A DNA stretch of 50,611 bases from NCBI GenBank assembly GCA_947631705.1, contig CANRMJ010000008.1, positions 1 through 50,611 on the forward strand. The letters run 5' to 3'. The notes beneath the pieces are model-generated. The model worked only from the letters and a program-made list of their open reading frames with translations. It ran no database searches and was not told the origin of the DNA. Both the position numbers and the translations under genes were made by a program. This DNA comes from an uncultured Clostridia bacterium (lineage in GTDB: Bacteria; Bacillota; Clostridia; Oscillospirales; Acutalibacteraceae). Numbering within the stretch: position 1 is the stretch's first letter; each line of letters opens with the position of its first letter. Below, piece after piece: positions 31,675 to 39,825 of the stretch.

Positions 31675-32704
31675 GAAGAATTTCCCCTTTGCTCTTTTTT
31701 CTGAAAACAAGGCACGCGATAGGAATTATAACCGTGAAAATCAGAAACGGCACAATAACCGCTATATTTTGCACCTTAACAAAGAAATCAAGCTCCCCGA
31801 TTATCCAAACGGCGCCGAAAAGAACAGCGCCCGAAAGAACCGTGCCCTTTCCTCTGCTCTTGATTTTAAAACATTCCGACGAGCAGTATATAAACAAAGT
31901 GCCTTTGAGAAATACAACAAAAATCCAAAAGGCGGTATAAATTGAATCAAGCCTTGAAAATTCGGAAAATTTTGATATTTGGGACAAATCATAAAACGGA
32001 AACGAAACGGCAGACGCCATATTGCCGAGAATTCCGAGTGAAACGAAAAACAGCGCTGCGCAAACCAAAAACGAAAGCCCTATCGCCCAATAAAACGGCT
32101 TTATGATTTTACCGTTCACTTTAGGAGCAAGCACTGTGAGAAACACAATTTCACTTGTTTCACAGGCGAAGCTGAGCGAATTTATAAGAATATTCTGGGT
32201 GGAATTCTGAGTAAACGGAAAAAGATTAAGCATTGAAAACTCATCAAGCCCGAATCCCGCAACGCTTATTATGCCGAGAACGGTTATCGCAAGCGTAAAC
32301 GAGCCGAAACGTGATATAGGTTCAATACCGAGCCAAGCGGCGTATACACACGCAACAATTATGATCGACGCAAGAAATAGAGACTGTGTGCTTTCGTTAA
32401 GCTCCATTGAAGCAAAGAACGAAAATCTGCCTATCGTAACAGCTCCGAGATAAAGAAAATATATCCCGTATAATATTGAAAGCCATTTCGGCTGAAGCAA
32501 ATCTCTCTGTTTGTTAACGGCATAAACAATCGGAACAGAAAAAATCACTGCAATCACAAGTCCTATCGCCGTGCTTATTAACAAATCAGACGAATACTTG
32601 CCGAGCGAAGTAACATTGCAAAGCGTGAAAACCACAAGCACATGGCTAACGAAAAGCATTGCAAAAAGGCTGAACTGTGAAATTTTTCCGCGCTTATATC
32701 TCAT
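31661..32704 (-). CDS. gerAB: Spore germination permease-like protein (GerAB)
   Basis: This 347-residue protein with about ten membrane helices is the B component of a GerA-type receptor, an APC-superfamily permease fold that binds the germinant. The pattern KISQFSLFAMLF at the N terminus is typical of the endospore germination permease family. The ATG at 32704 is preferred because GAGAGGTG lies just upstream; the longer in-frame GTG falls within that ribosome site. It overlaps the end of gerAA by 11 bp and the start of gerAC by 14 bp, so all three are translationally coupled. Confidence 0.92.
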   Translation of the reverse strand: MRYKRGKISQFSLFAMLFVSHVLVVFTLCNVTSLGKYSSDLLISTAIGLVIAVIFSVPIVYAVNKQRDLLQPKWLSILYGIYFLYLGAVTIGRFSFFASMELNESTQSLFLASIIIVACVYAAWLGIEPISRFGSFTLAITVLGIISVAGFGLDEFSMLNLFPFTQNSTQNILINSLSFACETSEIVFLTVLAPKVNGKIIKPFYWAIGLSFLVCAALFFVSLGILGNMASAVSFPFYDLSQISKFSEFSRLDSIYTAFWIFVVFLKGTLFIYCSSECFKIKSRGKGTVLSGAVLFGAVWIIGELDFFVKVQNIAVIVPFLIFTVIIPIACLVFRKKSKGEILLEKL

Positions 32705-34151
32705 TAATATCCGCACCTCTCAGATTTTGTATTCTAACTTTTCTACCGGCGAGCTTTCTCCAGCCCTCTCGGTAGAAAATATCACCTATGCTCTTAACGC
32801 TCAGCGGCGAAATAGGAGCCGAATATGGCACGCCGTAAGGATTGAGCGCAGTAATATTCACACATATAACGCATATTCCGAGAACAATTCCGTAAATCCC
32901 GGTAAATCCGCCCAATAGTATAAAAATAACGCGAAGAACGGAAACACTTTCATAAAGAGGATATATAACATAAGACGCAATCGCCGTAACGGCAACAACA
33001 ACAAGCATCGGCGTTCCTATAAGTCCGGCATTCACAACCGCGTCGCCGATTACAAGCGCGCCTATAATCGAAACAGCATGACCTATCAGCTTAGGCAGCC
33101 TTATGCCCGCCTCTCTCATTATCTCATAAAGAATAAGCACTATAAGCGCCTCCTGCATAAGAGAAAACGGAGTTGTTGCCTCGGCAGCCGCAACAGTATA
33201 CATAAGCGATGTGGGTATAAGCTCCTGATGAAACGTTCCCGCGGCAACATAAAACGCGGGAAGTATTATAGATACAAAAAAAGCAAAATATTTTAAAAGC
33301 CTGTTGAATGTTGCGTAAAACGGCAGATCATCGTAATCATCAACAGTTGAAAACGAATCGGAAAAAAGATGGGGAACATATACGGCAAACGGCGAACCGT
33401 CCATAATTACGGCAACACGCCCCTCCGTAAGCTTTGAGCAAAGCGTATCGGGTCTTTCCGTATAGCCCACAGCCGAAAAATACGAACTGATTTCCGAATC
33501 GAGAAATGAGGAAATCTCTCCAAAATCATGCAGTTTTTCTATATCGGCGTTTTCCAGCCGTTTTTCAACCTCGTTCACAAGCGCGTCATCGGCAACGCCC
33601 TTGATAAACGCTATAACAACCGAGGTTTTCACAGACTTGCCTATTTTCAGTTGCTTTAATTTCAAATCAGGGGTTTTGAGCCTTCTTCTCAAAATCGCCT
33701 TATTGTCGTTTAGCGTTTCCGTGAGGCATTCCTTTGCGCCTTTGATATCGGATTCAGTCGGCGGTTCATCGGTGGTTCTCTTTGTAAAGCCCTGTATTCC
33801 GAGCGCAAGGCATTTTGAAACTCCGTCTATAAAAACAATCGCAAAGCCGGACGCGAGAAAGAAATAAGCGTCTTCAAATGTGTTAACCTCATTCATTTCA
33901 AGCGAATTTATCACGGCTTTTTTTATTGTTTCAAAAAGCTCCGCCGAAGTTTTGTATTTTCCGCTGAATGTTAGAAGCGGTTCCATTATCATGTGAGAAA
34001 GCTGGAGAGAATCTATCATTCCGTCAAGAACACATACAACGCAATCTGTTTCATCAACAATACATTCGCGCAGAAGGAAATCCGAGCAATCTTTAAAATC
34101 GTTTTCGATTCGGTTTTTATTATCTGTTAAAGAAGAGTAAATATTATCCAT
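32694..34151 (-). CDS. gerAA: Spore germination protein GerAA
   Basis: This 485-residue protein is the A component of the germinant receptor. A soluble N-terminal domain (about 1-280) is followed by four to five membrane segments (about 290-430), as in the GerA family. Family hallmarks include GRVAVIMDGSPFA near 247-259 and the ALIVLILYEIMREAGIRLPK stretch near 338-357. GerA-type receptors open ion channels in response to amino acids or other nutrients. The start is uncertain: ATG at 34151 is chosen, but no convincing ribosome site precedes it. It is the first gene of the gerAA-AB-AC operon. Confidence 0.94.
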   Translation of the reverse strand: MDNIYSSLTDNKNRIENDFKDCSDFLLRECIVDETDCVVCVLDGMIDSLQLSHMIMEPLLTFSGKYKTSAELFETIKKAVINSLEMNEVNTFEDAYFFLASGFAIVFIDGVSKCLALGIQGFTKRTTDEPPTESDIKGAKECLTETLNDNKAILRRRLKTPDLKLKQLKIGKSVKTSVVIAFIKGVADDALVNEVEKRLENADIEKLHDFGEISSFLDSEISSYFSAVGYTERPDTLCSKLTEGRVAVIMDGSPFAVYVPHLFSDSFSTVDDYDDLPFYATFNRLLKYFAFFVSIILPAFYVAAGTFHQELIPTSLMYTVAAAEATTPFSLMQEALIVLILYEIMREAGIRLPKLIGHAVSIIGALVIGDAVVNAGLIGTPMLVVVAVTAIASYVIYPLYESVSVLRVIFILLGGFTGIYGIVLGICVICVNITALNPYGVPYSAPISPLSVKSIGDIFYREGWRKLAGRKVRIQNLRGADINEI

Positions 34152-34461
34152 TTGGAACACGGGAACATCTGCCGCAAAACACTTTTACAAAATAAAAGTA
34201 TTCCCGCTCTCCTTTCATACAATTTCTTTTACCTTTTAAACGGCAATATCAAAATTATTTTTTCAATAATTTCAAATATTATGCAAAGAATATTCAAAGT
34301 GATTGGTGTAAAAAATCCAATCAATAAAATGAAACGTCTTAAAAATTTTTTTCGTAATTATTTTAAGACGGACGGATTCCCGCCGAATACCTTAAAGGCT
34401 ACACAGGGCGCGCAGGGATTTTAAATTAACATTTGTAGCCGGAAAGGTAAAAAGATTCAAT
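34152..34461. other. Divergent intergenic region between gerAA and yetF
   Basis: No ORF is supported. It holds a 10-bp inverted repeat, CGTCTTAAAA (34335-34344) with TTTTAAGACG (34361-34370), and a 7-bp one, GGCTACA (34397-34403) with TGTAGCC (34434-34440). The second lies just before yetF and could form a leader hairpin. No sigma-A promoter is obvious on either side, which would fit forespore sigma factors, but no clear sigma-G or sigma-F site was found. Confidence 0.4.
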
Positions 34462-35142
34462 ATGAGTATAACCTTGCTGAGAGCCGTGATAATATATGTT
34501 ACGGTAATAATCGCTGTAAGAATAATGGGCAAAAGGCAAATAGGCGAGCTGAAACCACACGAGCTTGTTATAACGGTGCTCGTTTCTCAGGTTGCGAGTA
34601 TTCCGCTTGAGGACAACAGCATTCCCCTTGCAAATATGTTTGTTCCCATACTGATATTTGTATCATTTGAAATCATCGTTTCGGCAATTTCAATGAAGAG
34701 TCTTAAATTCCGAAATCTCATTCAGGGCAAACCGATTTTTGTTATAAAAGACGGTAAGCTTGACGAAAAGCAGCTTAAAAGACTTCGCTTTACGGTAGAT
34801 GATCTTGTGGATTCCGTTCGACAGAAAGACGTTTTTGATATCTCCACGGTTCAGGACGCTATTATTGAAACGAACGGCAGCATTTCAGTTTTGCAGAAAG
34901 CCGAAAATTCACCCGTAACGCCCAAACAGCTCAAAATAGAAGTGGACAAGGTTTCCGCCCCGATTGTTATAGTTATGGACGGCAAGCCTGTTGAGGAATA
35001 TTTTGGTGAAGATAAAATGCCTGACAAAAAAATAAAACAGATTCTAAAGCAAACGGGAGAAAAGGCGGAAAACATTATGCTGCTGACGGTTGACGGCAAC
35101 GGAAACACGTTTATCATTCCAAAAAGGGGTGATAAACAATGA
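34462..35142 (+). CDS. DUF421 membrane protein (YetF family)
   Basis: This 226-residue protein has three N-terminal membrane helices (about 1-85) and a cytoplasmic alpha/beta domain, as in the YetF/DUF421 family common in spore formers. The conserved RIMGKRQIGELKPHE segment lies at about 20-34 and GKPIFVIKDGKL at about 90-101. The molecular role is poorly known; some Bacillus members are linked to spore resistance or germination. The ribosome site is AAAGGT. It overlaps the following DUF4363 gene by four bases, the usual pairing for the two families. Confidence 0.9.
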   Translation: MSITLLRAVIIYVTVIIAVRIMGKRQIGELKPHELVITVLVSQVASIPLEDNSIPLANMFVPILIFVSFEIIVSAISMKSLKFRNLIQGKPIFVIKDGKLDEKQLKRLRFTVDDLVDSVRQKDVFDISTVQDAIIETNGSISVLQKAENSPVTPKQLKIEVDKVSAPIVIVMDGKPVEEYFGEDKMPDKKIKQILKQTGEKAENIMLLTVDGNGNTFIIPKRGDKQ

Positions 35143-35507
35143 AAAGACTTTGGTTTGCATTCGCTTTTCTGTTAATTGCCGCAGCGGCGTGCGCTTACGA
35201 GCAAATCACCGTTAAATCAAATTATAATGAAATCAAAGCCGTAATAGACGAGGCGATTACCGCCGAAAATGAAGATGAGAAAATAAAATACTGCGATGAA
35301 ATAACCGAAAAATGGGAAAACAGCTACAAATCAATTTCGCTTATGACAGATCATTCGATTTTTCAGAGCGCCGACGTTTCATTCGGCTCACTGAGCGACC
35401 TTGCAAGAGAAGACAAAGACAGCATTAACGAAACGCTTATAGAAGCGAAAAGCGAGCTTGAGCAGATTTACGACAGTTCTAAAATAAATTTTTCAAATAT
35501 TTTTTGA
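35139..35507 (+). CDS. DUF4363-family protein
   Basis: This 122-residue protein starts with a hydrophobic segment (about 3-20) that may be a signal anchor, followed by an all-helical acidic domain. The pattern fits DUF4363, whose genes sit directly after DUF421 genes in many spore-forming Clostridia. Its ATG overlaps the end of yetF (ATGA), so the two are coupled and the products may form one complex at a membrane. The function is unknown. The bidirectional terminator at 35530-35567 follows. Confidence 0.82.
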   Translation: MKRLWFAFAFLLIAAAACAYEQITVKSNYNEIKAVIDEAITAENEDEKIKYCDEITEKWENSYKSISLMTDHSIFQSADVSFGSLSDLAREDKDSINETLIEAKSELEQIYDSSKINFSNIF

Positions 35508-35529
35508 GCCAAAGATTATTACCGTTAAA

Positions 35530-35567
35530 AAAAGCTTTTGAAGCAGCCTGCTGCCTCAAAAGCCTTT
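35530..35567. terminator. Bidirectional terminator between DUF4363 and beta-mannosidase genes
   Basis: AAGCTTTTGAAGCAGC pairs with GCTGCCTCAAAAGCCT with one mismatch. Poly-A before and poly-T after the stem give U tails in both directions. Confidence 0.9.
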
Positions 35568-35595
35568 TTCATATATTTCATATATATTTGATTTA

Positions 35596-38046
35596 TTAAG
35601 TTGCGGAATAATAAAATCTGTTTGCAATATTTTCGGGCTTTAAATTAAATTTCAGTCTGAAAATGCGCCCCGCAAAATCATTTCCCGCGTATTCAACGTT
35701 GTTTACGCATTTAACCGTTACAAAATTCGGATCGATAAATGCACCGTTTGTAAGCCTTATTTTTTTAATTTTATTCGGAAACAGATCAAAGCAATTTTCC
35801 GAAAGGGGCGTGCTTTCTCCCCTTATGTCAACAAAAATATGCCTCGCGTAGGTGCTGCTTTCAAGAATAATTTCGTTATTGATAACGCTGCATTTTATAT
35901 CAGCTTTTTTCAATTTTAACTTTCTTTCCGGCAAAAGTACCTTTGTGCGTTCCGTTATTTGCTCATTTTCACATAAAAGTCTTGCAAAAACAACATTTCT
36001 TGTTTTATCAAGCCCTCCGAGTTCAAGTGAAAGTTCAGAATTAATAGAGTTCGCGCCGACTGTGATATCCTTCTTATTTATGATAACCGCATTGCCGTCA
36101 AAATCATACGCACCGTATTCAAGGGTACATTCTTTAACATTCAGCGTATCGTTAATAATATAAAAACGGGCTGTTTTTTTGCCGGTTTCAATTGAAACGG
36201 TAAACGCCTTATTGAACTGTGCCGACGCGTACATCAGCGGTTTCCATTTTTCGAAATAATCAACGGATGACCAGCTCGGCGCTCCCCAACAATCGTTAAA
36301 CTGCCACCATATCGCTCCGTTGCAGCGCCCTTTGTTTCTGCGCCAATGCTCGGCGCCGCTGCCAACGCACTCCATCTGCGTTATGCCCGTAAGATAAATG
36401 AGATCGTCATAATTGCGCGGCTCGTTGAATTTTTCAAGCAGATAAAAAAGCATTTTGGCGTTTCCGCTTAAACATTTCTGATGATGAAGCATAGTTTTTG
36501 AATAAAGCCCAAGCTCCTCAGGCGGAGCAAATTCCGCAGAACAGTCAAGGCTCGGCAGAGATTCCATACCGTATTCGCTGCAAAAACGCGTATACCTTTT
36601 GCCGTAATAATCAAGCGGTTTTCCGCCGTGCCAAACGTGCCACATATGCGTATCTCCCCAATTATCGGCGGTTATTGATTTTCTGAATCCCTTTCCTATC
36701 GGAGAGGTTTCTATATATGAGGTATCGGCGTCGTACTTCCTAAGCTCATCGGGCAAAATTCTATAAAAGAAATCCCTGTATGCTTTAACTATCTCCGATT
36801 TTTCAGGAAGATACGAAAACATAAACTCGATTTCATTATTTCCGCACCAAAGCGCAAGAGAGGCATGATGTGAAATTCTTTTAACATTGTATTCGATTTC
36901 TTCTTTTACGCAGGAAAGAAAATCATCCTCATAAAACGGATACATCAGGCAGGCAAACATAAAATCCTGCCACACAAGTATCCCTTTTTCATCGCACAGA
37001 TCATAAAACTTATCGGAGCCGTAATATCCGCCGCCCCAAATTCTTATCATGTTAAAGTTTGCAAGACGGGCGTCATTAACCGTTTTTTCAAGCTTTTCGT
37101 CTGTTATCCTGTCTGCGATCGCGTCCTGCGGAATCAGATTCGCTCCCTTTGCGAAAATAGGCTCTCCGTTAAGAATAAAGCGGAAATTGCTGCCGTATTC
37201 GTCTTCCCCTCTGTCAAGAATTATCGTTCGCAGACCAATTCTTTTAGTAATTCCGCCCACACTTACTGTGTAAAGCGGCTGAACGTCTGCTCCCGAAAGC
37301 TCATATGTCCACCAGAGCTGTGGGTTTTCTATAACTGCACTTGCTCTGCCGTTTTCAAATCGGAGCGGAATTTTTTCTCCGCTCGGCGTTATTATCTCTC
37401 CCTGCGGCTTGCCGTTTCCTATTGATGTTATGTCAAGCGTTACCGAGCCGTTTTTGTGAATTTGCCTTATGCTGAAATCCGTTATTTCGGAATCTGAAAG
37501 CAGTAGCTCGATATCGCCGAGTATCCCCGAAAGGGGCACATTCGGTCCCCAGTCCCAACCGAAATGGCAGGCAGGTTTTCTTATATAAGAAACGCCGTTT
37601 ATGCCGTTTGCGTTTCGCGGCAGCGGAGCCTCCTTTTGGCGCTTTTTAACATAATTTACAGGCGATGCGAACTTAATTTTTATCTCGTTCTCGCCCTCTT
37701 TAAGAAATTTCTTAACATTAAATTTACAGCCAACATACGCGTTTTTTCCCTCGCCGGCAAGAATGCCGTTAAGATATATCTCGCAAATAGTATCAAGCAT
37801 TTTGCACGAAAGAATTATTTCATCGTGTTTTAAATCATCTGCCTCAAGCATAAAGCTGCGTTCAAACCATTTGTCCGACTCCGAAACAAAAAGGCAATCG
37901 TTTTCGTTTGTGCCGTAAAACGGATCGGATATTTCACCGCCGACAAGCATTGCGCCGTAATCAGAACACGGCACGTTAACCGTGTAATTTCTTTTTGCCG
38001 ATTCAAGAAACATATTCCATTTTCCGTTTAACGATATCTTTTTCAT
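35596..38046 (-). CDS. Beta-mannosidase, glycoside hydrolase family 2
   Basis: This 816-residue GH2 enzyme removes terminal beta-mannose from mannans or N-glycan cores. Domain order is a jelly-roll sugar-binding domain (about 1-175), an Ig-like domain (about 180-275), a TIM barrel (about 280-590) and C-terminal beta domains. The acid/base is the Glu in WCGNNE (near 402) and the nucleophile the Glu in FCSEYGME (near 490); IRIWGGGYYG near 338-347 is the beta-mannosidase signature. No signal peptide is present, so it works on imported oligosaccharides. It is divergent from nanE-nanA and shares their control region, consistent with use of mannose- and sialic acid/ManNAc-bearing glycoproteins. Confidence 0.93.
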   Translation of the reverse strand: MKKISLNGKWNMFLESAKRNYTVNVPCSDYGAMLVGGEISDPFYGTNENDCLFVSESDKWFERSFMLEADDLKHDEIILSCKMLDTICEIYLNGILAGEGKNAYVGCKFNVKKFLKEGENEIKIKFASPVNYVKKRQKEAPLPRNANGINGVSYIRKPACHFGWDWGPNVPLSGILGDIELLLSDSEITDFSIRQIHKNGSVTLDITSIGNGKPQGEIITPSGEKIPLRFENGRASAVIENPQLWWTYELSGADVQPLYTVSVGGITKRIGLRTIILDRGEDEYGSNFRFILNGEPIFAKGANLIPQDAIADRITDEKLEKTVNDARLANFNMIRIWGGGYYGSDKFYDLCDEKGILVWQDFMFACLMYPFYEDDFLSCVKEEIEYNVKRISHHASLALWCGNNEIEFMFSYLPEKSEIVKAYRDFFYRILPDELRKYDADTSYIETSPIGKGFRKSITADNWGDTHMWHVWHGGKPLDYYGKRYTRFCSEYGMESLPSLDCSAEFAPPEELGLYSKTMLHHQKCLSGNAKMLFYLLEKFNEPRNYDDLIYLTGITQMECVGSGAEHWRRNKGRCNGAIWWQFNDCWGAPSWSSVDYFEKWKPLMYASAQFNKAFTVSIETGKKTARFYIINDTLNVKECTLEYGAYDFDGNAVIINKKDITVGANSINSELSLELGGLDKTRNVVFARLLCENEQITERTKVLLPERKLKLKKADIKCSVINNEIILESSTYARHIFVDIRGESTPLSENCFDLFPNKIKKIRLTNGAFIDPNFVTVKCVNNVEYAGNDFAGRIFRLKFNLKPENIANRFYYSAT

Positions 38047-38070
38047 AAAAACGCCTCCGTTTCGGAAATC

Positions 38071-38099
38071 ATTATATCATTATTAAGCTGTTAATTCAA
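38071..38099 (-). promoter_or_regulatory. Sigma-A promoter of the beta-mannosidase gene
   Basis: TTGAAT (38094-38099) and a perfect TATAAT (38071-38076) are separated by 17 bp on the minus strand. Confidence 0.82.
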
Positions 38100-38129
38100 C
38101 ATTTCAATTTTTAATCCTTTTATGTTGAA
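38095..38129. promoter_or_regulatory. Inverted repeat over both divergent -35 boxes
   Basis: TTCAACAT (38095-38102) and ATGTTGAA (38122-38129) form a perfect 8-bp inverted repeat with a 19-bp spacer. Each arm covers the -35 box of one of the two divergent promoters. It may be a shared operator, though the TTGAA part is also promoter consensus. Confidence 0.4.
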
Positions 38130-38153
38130 GTCCGCCGCGCTATATGGTAAAAT
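38125..38153 (+). promoter_or_regulatory. Sigma-A promoter of nanE-nanA
   Basis: TTGAAG (38125-38130) and TAAAAT (38148-38153) are separated by 17 bp. Confidence 0.78.
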
Positions 38154-38189
38154 ATTCAAAATCAAAAAAGAAAACGGGGTGATTCGCAA

Positions 38190-38870
38190 TTGTCAAAACT
38201 TAAAAGAGGTCTTATCGTTTCTTGCCAGGCAGTAAAAGGAGAACCGCTTTACGGACTGAACATTATGCAATATTTTGCGAAAGCCGCGGTACTCGGAGGA
38301 GCCTCAGGAATAAGAGCGAACTACACTTCGGATATCATAGCTGTTAAAAACGAGGTAAACGTTCCCGTGATAGGAATAATCAAGGAAGTTTATGAGGACA
38401 GCGACGTTTATATTACTCCAACAATTAAAGAGGTTGAGGAGCTTTTAAAAACAGGCTGTGAGGTGATCGCTCTTGACGCAACGGCAAGACCGCGCCCAAA
38501 CGGTGAAAAACTTGAAAATCTTGTTTCATATATACGCAAAAATTCTCCGCAAACAGAGATAATGGCGGACTGCTCAACGTTTGAGGAGGCAAAAGCGGCA
38601 GATAAGCTCGGATTTGATTATATCGGCAGCACAATGCGCGGCTATACGGAATACACAAAAGGCATTTCGATTCCCGATTACGGTTTTCTCAAAAAAATGA
38701 AATCTGAGCTTAACGCAAAAATCATTGCAGAGGGTGGAATATGGGAAATTTCTCAGCTTGACGCGGTGCTGGAATGTGACCCATACGCTGTTGTGATAGG
38801 CAGTTCAATAACAAGACCTATGGATATAACAAAACGGTTTGCGAAGGAGTTTGAAAAATGGAAAATTTAA
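38190..38870 (+). CDS. nanE: N-acylglucosamine-6-phosphate 2-epimerase
   Basis: This 226-residue (beta/alpha)8-barrel enzyme converts ManNAc-6-phosphate to GlcNAc-6-phosphate in sialic acid breakdown. Typical elements are GLIVSCQA at the N terminus (residues 7-14), VIALDATARPRP (about 91-102), the phosphate-binding AEGGIW (about 179-184) and VVIGSSITRP near the end. The start is TTG with GGGGTGA upstream. It overlaps nanA by 13 bp. ManNAc kinase (NanK) is not adjacent and must be encoded elsewhere. Confidence 0.94.
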   Translation: MSKLKRGLIVSCQAVKGEPLYGLNIMQYFAKAAVLGGASGIRANYTSDIIAVKNEVNVPVIGIIKEVYEDSDVYITPTIKEVEELLKTGCEVIALDATARPRPNGEKLENLVSYIRKNSPQTEIMADCSTFEEAKAADKLGFDYIGSTMRGYTEYTKGISIPDYGFLKKMKSELNAKIIAEGGIWEISQLDAVLECDPYAVVIGSSITRPMDITKRFAKEFEKWKI

Positions 38871-39745
38871 ATAGATTCAGAGGGCTTTTTTCGGCTCTGC
38901 TGACTCCGTTTAACGGCAACGGCTCAATCAATTTCAATTCACTTGAAAAGCTCATTGAATTTAATCTTAAAAACGGTGCAGACGGTTTTTATGTAGGCGG
39001 CAGCACGGGAGAGGGTCTTCTTCTCACCAACGAGGAGAGAAAAGCGGTTTTTGAATGTGCCGCGTCTGCGGCAAAAGGCAGGGCAACTCTAATTGCTCAC
39101 GTCGGTACTCTTCACACAGACGCCGCCTGCGAATTGGCGCGAAGTGCAGAAAAGCTCGGCTATGACGCCGTATCCGCTGTTGCTCCCTATTACTACTCAT
39201 TTTCGCTTGAGGCAATTATGAAATATTACAACGATATTTCGGAAAGCACCGATCTTCCTATGATAATATACAATTTTCCCGCTTCGGGAGGTTTTTCTCT
39301 CACAAAAGATATAGCCGAAAAAATGTTTGAAAACAAAAAATTTATAGGAATAAAGCACACCTCTGCCGATATGTTCGCTCTTTGGCAATTCAAGCATATG
39401 AGCAGGGAAACAATCGTTTACAACGGTTTTGACGAAACGCTCCTTTCAGGTCTTTCAATGGGTGCGGACGGCGCTATCGGAAGCACATATAATTTTATGG
39501 GCGGAAAATTCAAGCGCCTTATTTCAGAATTCAAAAAAGGAAACACGGCGAAAGCCCAAAAAATTCAAAACGAGGCAAACGAAATTATTTCCGAAATGAT
39601 TAAGTACGGCGTTTTTCAGTCCGAAAAGGCAATTTTAACGGAAATGGGGATTGATATGGGCGAATGCAGGCGGCCGTTTCTGCCTATAAGCGATGAATGC
39701 CGCCGCTCGATGAAAATAATTGCCGAAAAACTGACGACTGATTAA
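38858..39745 (+). CDS. nanA: N-acetylneuraminate lyase
   Basis: This 295-residue class I aldolase of the DapA/NanA family cleaves sialic acid to ManNAc and pyruvate. YVGGSTGEGLLLT (45-57), the catalytic Tyr138 in IIYNFP, and the Schiff-base Lys166 in GIKHTS are all present; the STGE-x-LLLT form is the sialic acid lyase signature rather than dihydrodipicolinate synthase. AAGGAG lies before the ATG, inside the end of nanE. The pair, with the divergent beta-mannosidase, points to use of host or mucin glycans. No sialic acid transporter is in the window. Confidence 0.93.
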   Translation: MENLNRFRGLFSALLTPFNGNGSINFNSLEKLIEFNLKNGADGFYVGGSTGEGLLLTNEERKAVFECAASAAKGRATLIAHVGTLHTDAACELARSAEKLGYDAVSAVAPYYYSFSLEAIMKYYNDISESTDLPMIIYNFPASGGFSLTKDIAEKMFENKKFIGIKHTSADMFALWQFKHMSRETIVYNGFDETLLSGLSMGADGAIGSTYNFMGGKFKRLISEFKKGNTAKAQKIQNEANEIISEMIKYGVFQSEKAILTEMGIDMGECRRPFLPISDECRRSMKIIAEKLTTD

Positions 39746-39762
39746 AGATAAAATACATACAC

Positions 39763-39791
39763 TTGAAATAAATTGAAATTTTGTATATAAT
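39763..39791 (+). promoter_or_regulatory. Sigma-A promoter of prfB
   Basis: TTGAAA (39763-39768) and a perfect TATAAT (39786-39791) are separated by 17 bp. The predicted start is near 39798, so the leader is only about 28 nt. Confidence 0.82.
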
Positions 39792-39825
39792 ATCCGTGTT
39801 TTTTACGAAAGGCAATGATTATAAT

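Noticed and set aside
34190-34240. A possible sigma-F/G promoter upstream of gerAA (GTATG and GGGAATACTT on the minus strand)
   Set aside because: The two boxes are only about 10 bp apart, far shorter than sigma-F/G promoters need.
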